A stretch of 64,000 nucleotides of DNA from NCBI GenBank assembly GCA_963764825.1, contig CAVXUA010000005.1:62001-126000 (forward strand), given 5' to 3'. The notes beneath the pieces are model-generated. The model was not told the DNA's origin. It did no database searches and worked only from the letters and a program-made list of their open reading frames with translations. The position numbers and the translations under genes were made by a program. Origin of the DNA: JAZGGS01 sp963764825 (GTDB lineage Bacteria > Bacteroidota > Ignavibacteria > Ignavibacteriales > Ignavibacteriaceae). The number at the start of each line of letters is the position of its first letter. Within the stretch, counting starts at the first letter, position 1. This document shows, piece by piece, positions 31,469 to 40,436 of this stretch.

Positions 31469-31951
31469 ATGAGCGAAGAATTAAAAGTTGTTGTTAATCG
31501 GTTAAAGAATAATATTGTAAATGTTCATGAAAAATTTTTACAATTTTCTGAAGATGAATTAACCAATAAACCTGCACCATCAAAATGGTCTAAAAAGGAA
31601 TTGTTGGGGCATTTAGTTGATTCTGCAGCAAACAACCATGCACGATTTGTTAAAGCACAGTTTCAAGAGGAACCATTTCACATGGAGGGTTATGCACAAA
31701 ATGAATGGGTAGATATTCAAAAGTATAATGATAAAGAGACCAACTCTTTGGTAGAACTTTGGAAAGTTTATAATGAACATATTCTGTTCCTAGTGGAAAA
31801 CACCCCGGAAGAAAAACTTAAAATAAAATGTATAGCTGAGGATGCATTTGAAAATGCAGATACACTATTTTTGCTAATGAAAGATTATGTTGATCATATT
31901 GATCATCATTTAAACCAAATTTTTAATAATAGCTCGAGGAGATTAAAATGA
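31469..31951 (+). CDS. DinB-like four-helix-bundle protein
   Basis: I start at the ATG at 31469 (MSEELKVVVNRLKNN), which has a GGAAAT site just upstream; an earlier in-frame ATG lies inside the carrier gene. The 160-residue protein has the DinB_2 pattern: a first helix, then PAPSKWSKKELLGHLVDSA with a metal-binding His, a helix with HARFVKAQ, and a final DYVDHIDHHLNQI with the other histidines. Family members bind divalent metal and some are thiol-dependent transferases. Its stop overlaps the next gene's start by four bases. Confidence 0.8.
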   Translation: MSEELKVVVNRLKNNIVNVHEKFLQFSEDELTNKPAPSKWSKKELLGHLVDSAANNHARFVKAQFQEEPFHMEGYAQNEWVDIQKYNDKETNSLVELWKVYNEHILFLVENTPEEKLKIKCIAEDAFENADTLFLLMKDYVDHIDHHLNQIFNNSSRRLK

Positions 31952-32421
31952 TCAGAATATTTTCTGCACTGATTCTTTTTTCTTTATTATTAGTTATTAC
32001 AGCTTGCGGACCCGATTACAATACAGATTTTGAACCGCCGCCACCAAACGCTGGATTGAACGAAGTCTTCCCTGAAGAGATTGACGGAATGAAAGTAGAT
32101 ATTAAGAGGATGACTCTCACTCATCCTCTTGAAGGTTTTTCTGCTAAGTATGGTGGAGATAAAATTTCTATTGATGCAATTCTTGCTCCTGCAAAAAATT
32201 TAGCCGATGATCATTTTGCAGATGTTGTTGTTCCCCGTTTTGATGAAATGAAAAATCATTATAGGGGAAAGGTTAATGGTAAATGGAGTGCAAGCGGAAC
32301 CGATAATGAAGGGAGGAAATGGTTTGCCTGGGTAAATAATAGCTGGGTTTTTGTTATGAGCGGAACCGACAAGGGAAATCTTATGAAGGCGATTGATGCG
32401 TTTAAATATGTTGCACTATAA
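31948..32421 (+). CDS. Lipoprotein of unknown family
   Basis: The 157-residue product has a clear lipoprotein signal (LLLVITAC, Cys at residue 20) and a Pro-rich start of the mature part (FEPPPPN). The remainder looks like a small alpha/beta domain (GFSAKYGGDKISIDAIL, KWFAWVNNSWVFVMSG). I do not recognise it. It overlaps the DinB-like gene (ATGA) and is followed 29 bases later by the ABC ATPase, so the three may form an operon. Confidence 0.7.
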   Translation: MIRIFSALILFSLLLVITACGPDYNTDFEPPPPNAGLNEVFPEEIDGMKVDIKRMTLTHPLEGFSAKYGGDKISIDAILAPAKNLADDHFADVVVPRFDEMKNHYRGKVNGKWSASGTDNEGRKWFAWVNNSWVFVMSGTDKGNLMKAIDAFKYVAL

Positions 32422-32450
32422 AATCTTATCTTTGTGTTAAGGAATTTTAA

Positions 32451-33179
32451 ATGATAGAGATAAGAAATTTACAGAAGTCATTCGGCTCAAACTTAGTGCT
32501 GCAAGGCATTAACCTTGACATCGATACAGGTGAAACCCTTGTTATAATTGGAAGAAGCGGCTGCGGTAAAAGTGTTTTAATAAAACATATTGTTGGTTTG
32601 CTTTCGCCTGATGAAGGGTATGTGAAAGTTGAAGGAGAAGTTGTTGAAGGGCTGGATACACAATCGCTTTATAATCTTAGAAGGCGTTTTGGATTTTTAT
32701 TCCAGGGTGCCGCATTGTTCGATTCGATGACGGTTGAAGAAAATATAGCTCTTCCATTAATAGAGTCGAAAAAGAGATTTACAGAAGGTGAGATAGTAAA
32801 TAAAGTGGCTGAAAAGTTGGCGCTAGTGGGAATGCCTGGAGCAGAAAAGTTAAAGCCGGCTGAACTTTCGGGCGGTATGAAAAAGAGAGTGGGACTTGCA
32901 AGATCCCTGATCACCGATCCCGATTATATTTTATATGATGAACCAACAACCGGGCTCGATCCGATTATGTCTGACTCAATCGACTTACAGATAAAAGAAT
33001 TAACTGAAAAGCTTAATGTAACCTCGGTTGTTGTTACTCACGATATGTACAGTGTTAAAAACGTAGCCAACCAGGTTGCAATGATGCATGAGGGGATAAT
33101 CCATTTTACAGGAAGCGCTGAGGAGTTAATTAATTCGGATGACCCCATTATTAAGCAATTTATACAGCGAACTGAATAA
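32451..33179 (+). CDS. ABC transporter ATPase, MlaF-like
   Basis: Walker A is GRSGCGKS (residues ~34-41), the Q-loop region is FGFLFQGAALFDSMTV, the signature is LSGGMKKR and Walker B is ILYDEPTTGLDP. The FQGAALFDS stretch and the C-terminal SDDPIIKQFIQ are typical of MlaF, the ATPase of the phospholipid-retrograde transporter that maintains outer-membrane lipid asymmetry. No MlaE permease or MCE-domain gene lies next to it here, so the complex must be encoded partly elsewhere, or upstream genes act with it. The gene is intact. Confidence 0.85.
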   Translation: MIEIRNLQKSFGSNLVLQGINLDIDTGETLVIIGRSGCGKSVLIKHIVGLLSPDEGYVKVEGEVVEGLDTQSLYNLRRRFGFLFQGAALFDSMTVEENIALPLIESKKRFTEGEIVNKVAEKLALVGMPGAEKLKPAELSGGMKKRVGLARSLITDPDYILYDEPTTGLDPIMSDSIDLQIKELTEKLNVTSVVVTHDMYSVKNVANQVAMMHEGIIHFTGSAEELINSDDPIIKQFIQRTE

Positions 33180-33200
33180 TCATTTTAAAACAATGTTTAA

Positions 33201-33231
33201 AAATAATAAGGCGAAGAAAAAATCTTCGCCT
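33201..33231 (-). terminator. Terminator of the first barrel gene
   Basis: A 9-bp stem (AGGCGAAGA at 33209-33217 with TCTTCGCCT at 33223-33231) and an AAAAA loop are followed on the minus strand by TTATTATTTTT. The hairpin core is almost the same as that at 34337-34357. Confidence 0.75.
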
Positions 33232-33256
33232 AAAATTAATTGATGCAATACTTTTC

Positions 33257-34060
33257 TTAAAGAAAAGCATACGCAACGCCAAAAGTTAAAGATAAATAAT
33301 TTATATTGGCAGCACCTATGTCCGCCTCATCAAAGAGGTAATAGTAATCCGCACTTAGAATCAATCTGATATCATCTGAAACTTTATAATAAGTTCCAAT
33401 AGATGGTGTTATGGCAAAAATTGTACTACTATCTTCAAAATCACTTCCATTTTGTTGCGTTTTTGCTAATTTATTTGCTCCAAAATTATACATTATCGTT
33501 TGAAAGTAACTCTTCAGAATTAGACACAATCCAACAGATATGAAAGGTTGAAGACCAACCAGATTTACTGAAGTTAAGCAAGATGGAGTCGGGCAAAGTG
33601 GATCGAGATCGGATAAAAATAACGCTGCTGCAACAGCAATTACCCACTGTGTATTATATGCAGTAAAAATTTCAAACTGTGAGCTCTTCTCAAGTGAACT
33701 AAAATCTGTTTCAACTTCACCAAATCTAATATAACCTACCTTTAGAGTTAACATTATTGGATCGAGAACGTATCCACCCATTCCATGTACTGACCAGGCT
33801 GTTCCAGCATAGTTTTTAAACGCTTCACCAAACGGAAATGTAATATCCCCCAGTAAACCTACTAAAAATGAACCGGGAATCAATTTGGATTCATCACCTG
33901 GTAAATCGGCCGGTAAATAATTTAAGGAGCTCTTCTCCAATTTATTAGATAGATTCTTTTCCCCCCCTTCAATATCTGATGGTAGATGTAATTTCATCTG
34001 TGCAATACTAATAGATGAAACAACAACGACCGCAAGAAAACAAAGTAAAATTTTTCGCAT
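33257..34060 (-). CDS. Outer-membrane beta-barrel protein, paralogue A
   Basis: The signal peptide MRKILLCFLAVVVVSS ends at IAQ, and the mature protein starts MKLHLPSDIEG. Then follow amphipathic strands, for example GYVLDPIMLTLKVGYIRFGE, and a C-terminal aromatic strand ending AYAFL, the usual signal for barrel insertion. The 267-residue length fits an eight- to ten-stranded barrel. The 231-residue gene at 34383 shares the leader, the AQMKL start and a TAGGAGGC ribosome-binding site, so they are tandem duplicates that diverged. It carries two cysteines in a CPTPSC loop, possibly a disulfide. Confidence 0.7.
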   Translation of the reverse strand: MRKILLCFLAVVVVSSISIAQMKLHLPSDIEGGEKNLSNKLEKSSLNYLPADLPGDESKLIPGSFLVGLLGDITFPFGEAFKNYAGTAWSVHGMGGYVLDPIMLTLKVGYIRFGEVETDFSSLEKSSQFEIFTAYNTQWVIAVAAALFLSDLDPLCPTPSCLTSVNLVGLQPFISVGLCLILKSYFQTIMYNFGANKLAKTQQNGSDFEDSSTIFAITPSIGTYYKVSDDIRLILSADYYYLFDEADIGAANINYLSLTFGVAYAFL

Positions 34061-34328
34061 AGAGGCCTCCTATACTTTTTTTAAGATGATTTTATTGCTA
34101 CGGTGTTTAAACGAATTTTAAAATTCTATTTATTTGAAGTATGCTGTCTATTCCTAGTGCCTTGTATTAACAAAACATAGATGTTGGGTTATAGGGCAGT
34201 TCATATATAATAAAAATAGCAATGATAAATTATCAATTATTTTTATTCGGCAACTAATAAATTATTTTGTAACGGATTTGCTTCGATGATTGTGATTTGG
34301 CGATCTACTTTTTTTAAAAGAGTCAAGT
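34061..34328. other. Intergenic region between the two barrel genes
   Basis: About 270 bases of AT-rich sequence hold the promoter of barrel A, which has its own TAGGAGGC site and lies after the terminator region of barrel B's partner. No ORF or RNA gene is supported. Confidence 0.4.
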
Positions 34329-34357
34329 ATAAAAAAGGCGAAGAATAAATCTTCGCC
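34329..34357 (-). terminator. Terminator of the second barrel gene
   Basis: Stem GGCGAAGA (34337-34344) with TCTTCGCC (34350-34357) and a 5-nt loop is followed by TTTTTT on the minus strand, 26 bases beyond the stop. Confidence 0.85.
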
Positions 34358-34382
34358 CATTGAAATTAAATATTAGTTTTTA

Positions 34383-35078
34383 TTAATGGAGCGCAAACAT
34401 TGCACCGAATAAAACTCCTATCGCGCTTGTTGTAGATCCACTTGTAAAGATCATATTATATTCTGCAGAGATGGAAAGCAGTATTGCGGCTGATACTAAA
34501 AAGTACGCACCAAGTCGCGGAGTTATTCCAAACTCTGAATCATTTCCGCTGAAATCATATGTTTGACCAAAAATAGTCTGGGTGATTGTATAGCTGATAA
34601 AATACATTCCGAGAGCCACACCAAGAAATGGCATAAACTTTTTACCAGGATTAAAAACATAATTCAACCCCAAAAATATTGGAATCCAGGAATAACTTTG
34701 ATCTACACCTTCTACAGATTCCTTTTCGCTAAAGGTAACATAACCAGCAGTTACATTTAGAAGAAGACTTCTGGCAATCATATAGCCAAGCATTGCATGG
34801 GCTGAAAATCCTGTGCTCCATGCATTACCAAAATCTCCGGTAGGTATTGTAGCATCAGCAAGAAGCCCAACAAACCACATTTTTAAGAATTCATTTCCAG
34901 CAGGGTTTGTTACTTCCGGTGGGAGTTCCAGCTTAAGATTTGATTCCAGATTATTTTCCATAAAACTGGTTGGTCGCTCCCCGGTAAGTTCCTGGGAAAG
35001 ATTCAGTTTCATCTGGGCATTAATGCTTAACGATGAAACAAGTAAAACAGAGAAAAGAAAAAATAGAATTCTTCTCAT
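34383..35078 (-). CDS. Outer-membrane beta-barrel protein, paralogue B
   Basis: The signal peptide (MRRILFFLFSVLLVSS, ending NAQ) is followed by MKLNLSQELTGE and a Pro/Glu-rich linker, then strands such as SAHAMLGYMIARSLLLNVTAG and a C-terminal LFGAMFALH. It is 36 residues shorter than paralogue A and lacks that protein's CPTPSC loop. A strong AGGAGGC site lies 8 bases before the ATG. Function unknown; it may be a porin-like or scaffold barrel. Confidence 0.7.
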   Translation of the reverse strand: MRRILFFLFSVLLVSSLSINAQMKLNLSQELTGERPTSFMENNLESNLKLELPPEVTNPAGNEFLKMWFVGLLADATIPTGDFGNAWSTGFSAHAMLGYMIARSLLLNVTAGYVTFSEKESVEGVDQSYSWIPIFLGLNYVFNPGKKFMPFLGVALGMYFISYTITQTIFGQTYDFSGNDSEFGITPRLGAYFLVSAAILLSISAEYNMIFTSGSTTSAIGVLFGAMFALH

Positions 35079-35270
35079 GAACGCCTCCTATTGTTGTTAG
35101 TGAGTAGATTTATTATAGAACATTTAAAAATCATTCTCTATTCTAATTATTTTCCCTTGAAAATACACAATCATTGCATAAAAGTCAAACAACTTTTCTT
35201 ATTAATGTTTAAGAAAATTAGTATTTTTTGGGTTGTAACACAGAATTAACTTAAAAATTTTAATTGAAAT

Positions 35271-35747
35271 ATGTTTATTGCAAATAATATAGTTGAAGTT
35301 ATCCAGTTAATGCTTGCTCCCGGTTTGATGATTTCGGCATGCGGACTTTTACTACTGGGAATGAATAATAAATATTCCTTAGTGGTAAACAGGATAAGAT
35401 TGTTAAATGATGAGAAAAGAAAAATTCTGGATCGAAGTGAGGAGAGTGATACTACTCTTTCTGACAACGTTCGTCTTGAAAGTATATCAATACAAATTGA
35501 GAAACTTGTTTACCGGGTTAAACTTGTAAAGCGTGCAGTACAAAACTATACTATTGCAGTAGCACTTTTTATTTTAACCTCTATTTTAATTGGAATCAGT
35601 TACTTGTTTAAAGTGAATAATTTTCAATACCTAATAACAGTAATATTTTTATTTGGGATGTTATTGGTTTTAGCAGGTGCTGTTTTCGCCGCTTACGAAA
35701 CCAAGAAAGGTTTTGAAATTATAAATCTTGAAGTTAATGCAGAATAA
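35271..35747 (+). CDS. DUF2721 membrane protein
   Basis: This 158-residue protein has one N-terminal helix (VIQLMLAPGLMISACGLLLLG), the conserved NKYSLVVNRIRLLNDE cytoplasmic helix, and two C-terminal helices (AVALFILTSILIGISYLF; VIFLFGMLLVLAGAVFAAYE). This is the DUF2721 layout. No function is established. It is intact and sits alone between two minus-strand genes. Confidence 0.85.
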   Translation: MFIANNIVEVIQLMLAPGLMISACGLLLLGMNNKYSLVVNRIRLLNDEKRKILDRSEESDTTLSDNVRLESISIQIEKLVYRVKLVKRAVQNYTIAVALFILTSILIGISYLFKVNNFQYLITVIFLFGMLLVLAGAVFAAYETKKGFEIINLEVNAE

Positions 35748-35753
35748 TTAAAA

Positions 35754-36710
35754 TTAATTTGCTACAATCCTTGTTCCACAATCCGGATCAGAAAGTTGGT
35801 TTGAATCTGTTATTATAGTTTCTTTGCCTCCATTCTTTACAAACTCAATTGCAGCTAAAATTTTAGGCCCCATACTTCCTGCAGCAAACTCGCCATTTTC
35901 GTAATATTTTTCAGCTTCACTAACAGTTATTTTGTTTAGTTTTTTTTGATCAGGTTTTTTAAAATTTAAATAAACATTTGATACATCTGTAAGTAGAAAA
36001 AACGCATCTGCACCAATATCTTTTGCAAGCAATGATGAAGCAAGGTCTTTATCAATAACAGCTTCAACCCCATTCAGGCATTTATTTTCATCCCTGTAAA
36101 CAGGAACTCCGCCGCCACCTAAAGCAATTACAATATTTCCTCTTTTTGCAAGATCGCGGATTATTTTTTTGTTAATTATCTCCTTCGGCTGGGGTGAAGG
36201 GACTACTCTTCTCCAACCTCTTTTACCGGGGTCCTCTTTAAATAAAAGGTCCTTTGATTTTGCGAGAAGTTCAGCTTCTTCTTTCAGAAAATAAGCTCCA
36301 ATTGGTTTTGTAGGATCTTTAAAAGCTGGATCATTTTTATCAACAACTACCTGGGTTATAACTGTTACAACGTTCTTTCGTACTTTTTTTTCTGTAAGGA
36401 TATTCTTCATCTGGCGCTCTATCATATAACCTATACCGCCCTGCGAATCAGCAACACAAATATCCAGGGGCATTTTAGGAATTTTATATTCTTTATGCCC
36501 CGCATCATTTCTTAGCATAATGTTGCCAACCTGCGGACCATTTCCATGTGTGATAACAATGTTGTAGCCATCTTCAATCAGTTTTAACAGGTGAATACAT
36601 GTATTGTAAGTATTCTTTTCTTGTTGCTGTATTGTTCCAGTATCAACACCTCTAAGCAGTGCGTTTCCGCCAAGAGCAACAACAGCAAGTTTTTTCTTTT
36701 CTTTACTCAT
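35754..36710 (-). CDS. arcC: Carbamate kinase
   Basis: It catalyses carbamoyl phosphate + ADP = carbamate + ATP, the energy-yielding last step of arginine or agmatine fermentation. The 318-residue protein has the amino-acid-kinase fold: VALGGNALL at the start, ITHGNGPQVGN, a PIGAYF lid, IALGGGGVPV and DKDLASSLLA. No arginine deiminase or ornithine transcarbamoylase gene is near, so the pathway partner is not shown in this window. The gene is intact. Confidence 0.93.
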   Translation of the reverse strand: MSKEKKKLAVVALGGNALLRGVDTGTIQQQEKNTYNTCIHLLKLIEDGYNIVITHGNGPQVGNIMLRNDAGHKEYKIPKMPLDICVADSQGGIGYMIERQMKNILTEKKVRKNVVTVITQVVVDKNDPAFKDPTKPIGAYFLKEEAELLAKSKDLLFKEDPGKRGWRRVVPSPQPKEIINKKIIRDLAKRGNIVIALGGGGVPVYRDENKCLNGVEAVIDKDLASSLLAKDIGADAFFLLTDVSNVYLNFKKPDQKKLNKITVSEAEKYYENGEFAAGSMGPKILAAIEFVKNGGKETIITDSNQLSDPDCGTRIVAN

Positions 36711-36904
36711 CTTGAAATTAATTATTCGTTCCAGGTTCTATTCAAATATTCTTGGAAAAACAAAGCATAAACTTAAACAGCTTACCTATTAAAAAAAACA
36801 AGATTCGGTTAATCTTAAGCTTTTATAGAAAAGATCTATTTTGCGTTTGAGCTATTATTCAATAATCACTATGTTTGATAAAAACAGAGAATAAGTTAGC
36901 ATAT

Positions 36905-37507
36905 ATGAACCCGAAAAACCCTTTTGACATTAAGGAATTATTAAAACCTGATAATATGCTTCGGCTTTATGCAAGCGGTGCTTTTCCTATGGCTGATGAA
37001 GTAACGGGTAATATTAATTGGTTTATGCCTGAGGTGAGAACGATTATTCCGCTGGAGAAATATAATATTCCACGCTCTGCCAGGAAGGCACTTGAAAAAA
37101 TAAATTTTGAGATTCGCTTCAATACAAATCTTATGGCTGTGGTGGAAGGATGTGCTGATAGGGAAACAACCTGGATTTCGGGTGAGTTGATTGATGCTTA
37201 CCGCAGGTTAAAAAAGCGCGGGCATGTTCATACAGTGGAAACCTGGTTAAATAATAAACTTGTTGGTGGACTTTTTGGCGTTACATTCCGGGGTGCGTTT
37301 TTTGGTGAATCAATGTTTTCCACTATCTCGGAAGCTTCCAAAGCAGCGCTTATTGCGCTTATCAAACATCTTAAAGAGAAAGATTTTGTGCTGCTCGATG
37401 TTCAGTATATGACTGATCATTTTAAAATGTTTGGCGCTAAGGAAATTTCACTTGAAGAATATACCAAACTGCTTTATACCGCATATACAAGAGCTTGTGA
37501 ATTTTGA
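36905..37507 (+). CDS. aat: Leucyl/phenylalanyl-tRNA-protein transferase
   Basis: Aat adds Leu or Phe from aminoacyl-tRNA to proteins with N-terminal Lys or Arg, marking them for ClpAP degradation (N-end rule). The 201-residue product contains the family motifs LYASGAFPMAD, NWFMPEVRTIIPL, ETTWISGELIDAY, GGLFGVTFRGAFFGESMFS and LLDVQYMTDH. I chose the ATG at 36905; a TTG 30 bases upstream would add only ten unrelated residues. Confidence 0.92.
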   Translation: MNPKNPFDIKELLKPDNMLRLYASGAFPMADEVTGNINWFMPEVRTIIPLEKYNIPRSARKALEKINFEIRFNTNLMAVVEGCADRETTWISGELIDAYRRLKKRGHVHTVETWLNNKLVGGLFGVTFRGAFFGESMFSTISEASKAALIALIKHLKEKDFVLLDVQYMTDHFKMFGAKEISLEEYTKLLYTAYTRACEF

Positions 37508-37531
37508 TCAAATAAGAAGTAAATCAATTTC

Positions 37532-38725
37532 CTACGGTTTGATTAAAATTAATTCCTTCTGCGGTTCTGAAATAAACTCACACCCATCTTTGGTTAGATA
37601 AACTTCTTCTTCCAACGTAGAAACACCATATCCTTTAACGGGGAGGCGCGGTTCAATTGTAAAAACCTGCCCTTCTTCAAGTTTCATAAAAGGCGCATTG
37701 CCGTAACGTTCCCATCGCGGGAATAATCCCGCAACACCATCGTGAACAGTTTTACCAACCTGGTGACCAAGTCCATGAGGATATTCTTCGTAACCATTTT
37801 TTGTAATATAATTTCTAGCAATATCATCCATCTCTACACCAGTTACCCCCGGTTTAATTTTATCAGCAACCATTTGTATCGAATCTCTGATAACCTCAAA
37901 CCCTCTTTGTACAGGTTCGGGAGGAAGATCTTCATCGTTTTTTAAGATATACCATGTCCTCTGAAGATCAGAACAATATCCTTTATACTTAATTCCAAAA
38001 TCCATATTAACCATCGATCCCTTCTCAATTATTTTATCAGTAGGACCGGAATGCGGACCAGCGGGATCGGGTCCTGCAAAAACTGCTGGGCAATGTGATG
38101 CTTCCCATGCTAACTCATACCCACTTTCTTCGGCAATATTCGTAACAAATTTTGCAATATCAAGCTCGCTCATTCCCGGTTTTATAAAGTCCGTTACTTC
38201 ACCAAATATTTTTAATGTTTCTTTAACCGCTTCTTTCATTATTGAAAGTTCAGCTGCAGATTTTCTGCCACGTAAAGATGAAATGATTTCTTCCGAGCTT
38301 ACTAAACGGTTTTTATAATCAGTATCTGCAAGGTGATCTAGCAAAACCTGATATAAACCGTAACTTAATCCATCAGCTAAAACAGAATTTTTTGAATAAT
38401 TAATTGCAATCTTTTTTGGATTTTTCGATGTAATATATTCAACCAGCGGTTCTCTAATTGATTTAAGATAACCGATCACATTTTTATACAACCCTGCTTT
38501 TACAAAATTTTCTTTTTCCATTGACCCAACAACTGCAGTTGTGTCGCCATCTTTATTTATTACAAAAGCTGCCTGCCAGGTTGAGTTTCCACCTACTATC
38601 ATCTCCATTACCGGATCCCTCAAGACAGCACTTTCGCGCACAAAAGTGATCCACATGTCAATATCCTTTTCATTTAATATTGAAATTGCCTGTGTAACTT
38701 TTTCTTTTAAAATATCATTGTTCAT
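37532..38725 (-). CDS. M24-family aminopeptidase P-like metallopeptidase
   Basis: This intact 397-residue protein has an N-terminal creatinase-like domain (residues 1-160) and a pita-bread catalytic domain. The metal ligands are visible: VNMDFG and YCSDLQRT (Asp, Asp), HGLGHQVG (His), FTIEPR (Glu) and TLEEEV (Glu). It is likely to cleave Xaa-Pro bonds in the cytoplasm during peptide recycling. No neighbour suggests a special role. Confidence 0.88.
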   Translation of the reverse strand: MNNDILKEKVTQAISILNEKDIDMWITFVRESAVLRDPVMEMIVGGNSTWQAAFVINKDGDTTAVVGSMEKENFVKAGLYKNVIGYLKSIREPLVEYITSKNPKKIAINYSKNSVLADGLSYGLYQVLLDHLADTDYKNRLVSSEEIISSLRGRKSAAELSIMKEAVKETLKIFGEVTDFIKPGMSELDIAKFVTNIAEESGYELAWEASHCPAVFAGPDPAGPHSGPTDKIIEKGSMVNMDFGIKYKGYCSDLQRTWYILKNDEDLPPEPVQRGFEVIRDSIQMVADKIKPGVTGVEMDDIARNYITKNGYEEYPHGLGHQVGKTVHDGVAGLFPRWERYGNAPFMKLEEGQVFTIEPRLPVKGYGVSTLEEEVYLTKDGCEFISEPQKELILIKP

Positions 38726-38947
38726 ATTTATCTCCTTAAGAAGGGATTGTTATAGATTTCATTTTGGTAATGCAATTTATTAAATAAGAATTGAAGTTAC
38801 CATTTCAAGCGCGATTGCCAAGCTGCTGAGAATATGATTAATAGTTTTTAAAAAGACAGATTAGGGTTTTCTGTTTAACATTTTGTAATTTTCATTTCAC
38901 AATTTTTTAAACTTGTAAAAAATATACTTTAAAGATAAGAGGTCGCA

Positions 38948-40288
38948 ATGGCTGAATATGTTGAACAATTATTGGCAGATGTTAAAGCAAAAAATCCAAG
39001 TGAACCGGAATTCCACCAAGCAGTTGAAGAGGTTCTTGGTTCACTAAAATTAGTACTTCAAAAACACCCCGAATACACCTCGATGAAAATACTGGAAAGA
39101 ATGGTTGAGCCCGAGCGGATTATTATGTTCAGGGTTCCTTGGATGGATGACCAGGATAATATTCATATTAACCGCGGTTACCGTATTGAAATGAACAGCG
39201 CCATTGGTCCGTACAAAGGCGGTTTAAGGTTTCACCCATCGGTAACTCTCGGCATACTTAAATTTTTAGCTTTCGAGCAGGTGTTTAAAAATGCACTTAC
39301 AACACTTCCAATGGGTGGCGGTAAAGGCGGTTCAGATTTTAATCCAAAAGGTAAAAGTGATAATGAAATTATGCGCTTCTGTCAAAGCTTTATGACTGAA
39401 CTTTCGAGACATATTGGACCTCACACCGATGTACCGGCTGGCGATATTGGCGTTGGTACAAGAGAGATTGGATTTCTTTACGGGCAGTATAAAAGAATAA
39501 GAAATGAATCGACAGGAGTTTTAACAGGTAAAGGAATTAACTGGGGCGGCTCGTTGATAAGACCTGAAGCTACAGGTTTTGGGGTTGTTTATTTTGCAGA
39601 AGAAATGCTAAAAACTAAAAACACTAATTTTGATGGAAAGATAGTAGCTGTTTCCGGTTTTGGAAACGTTGCCTGGGGTGCAGTTCAAAAAGTAAATGGA
39701 TTTGGCGGTAAAGTTGTAACTCTTTCCGGTCCTGATGGTTTTATTTACGATGCTGATGGCGTTAGCGGCGATAAAGTTGATTATATGTTGAAGTTAAGAT
39801 CGAGTAATAAAGATGCCGTTGAAGATTATGCTAAGGAGTTTGGAGTTGAATTCTTTGCAGGTAAAAAACCATGGGGCGTTAAAGTAGATGTAGCTCTTCC
39901 CTGTGCCTGTGAAAACGAAATTTACGAGGAAGATGCAAAAGCACTTGTTAAGAATGGGTGCGTATGCGTATGCGAAGGCGCAAATATGCCAACAACCGCC
40001 GAAGGTTACGATGTGTTTAATGAAGCCGGGATTTTATATGCACCCGGAAAAGCTTCAAATGCGGGTGGTGTTGCTACATCAGGTTTGGAAATGTCGCAGA
40101 ACTCTATGCGTCTTCCATGGCCAAGGGAAGAAGTAGATAATCGGCTGCACGAAATAATGAAGCGAATACACGAAACCTGCATAACAACTGCTGAAAAATA
40201 TGGAACCCCGGGTAACTATGTAAACGGCGCTAACATTGCGGGATTTCTTAAAGTAGCTGATGCAATGATTGACCAGGGATTGGTTTAA
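38948..40288 (+). CDS. Glutamate dehydrogenase 1, NAD-type fingerprint
   Basis: It interconverts glutamate and 2-oxoglutarate plus ammonia. The 446-residue family-I enzyme has YKGGLRFHPSV, the catalytic Lys in GGGKGGSDF and Asp in PAGDIGVG. The Rossmann motif is SGFGNVAWGA, followed by TLSGPDG. As I recall the families, these two strings match the NAD-dependent clostridial enzyme, whereas E. coli NADP enzyme has GSGNVAQ and SDSSG. I therefore predict NAD use, which would suit glutamate catabolism. Its partner at 50629 has the opposite fingerprint. A hairpin follows at 40297, then the dikinase-like gene. Confidence 0.93.
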   Translation: MAEYVEQLLADVKAKNPSEPEFHQAVEEVLGSLKLVLQKHPEYTSMKILERMVEPERIIMFRVPWMDDQDNIHINRGYRIEMNSAIGPYKGGLRFHPSVTLGILKFLAFEQVFKNALTTLPMGGGKGGSDFNPKGKSDNEIMRFCQSFMTELSRHIGPHTDVPAGDIGVGTREIGFLYGQYKRIRNESTGVLTGKGINWGGSLIRPEATGFGVVYFAEEMLKTKNTNFDGKIVAVSGFGNVAWGAVQKVNGFGGKVVTLSGPDGFIYDADGVSGDKVDYMLKLRSSNKDAVEDYAKEFGVEFFAGKKPWGVKVDVALPCACENEIYEEDAKALVKNGCVCVCEGANMPTTAEGYDVFNEAGILYAPGKASNAGGVATSGLEMSQNSMRLPWPREEVDNRLHEIMKRIHETCITTAEKYGTPGNYVNGANIAGFLKVADAMIDQGLV

Positions 40289-40296
40289 TAATTTAG

Positions 40297-40323
40297 AAGG
40301 GCGGTTTGTTTAAAACTGCCTTT
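40297..40323 (+). terminator. Hairpin after gdh 1
   Basis: An 11-bp stem with two G-U pairs (40297-40307 with 40313-40323) and a 5-nt loop starts 9 bases after the stop. The T tract is short, so it may attenuate rather than end transcription into the next gene. Confidence 0.55.
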
Positions 40324-40436
40324 CAAATTACTTCTGTTACTAACTTCTGTCCCATCTCACCTTACCTGCTTTTCACCCAACCATTATTTATATTTACAAC
40401 CATAAAAATATAGTGACCTTATAAATTATTCATTCA

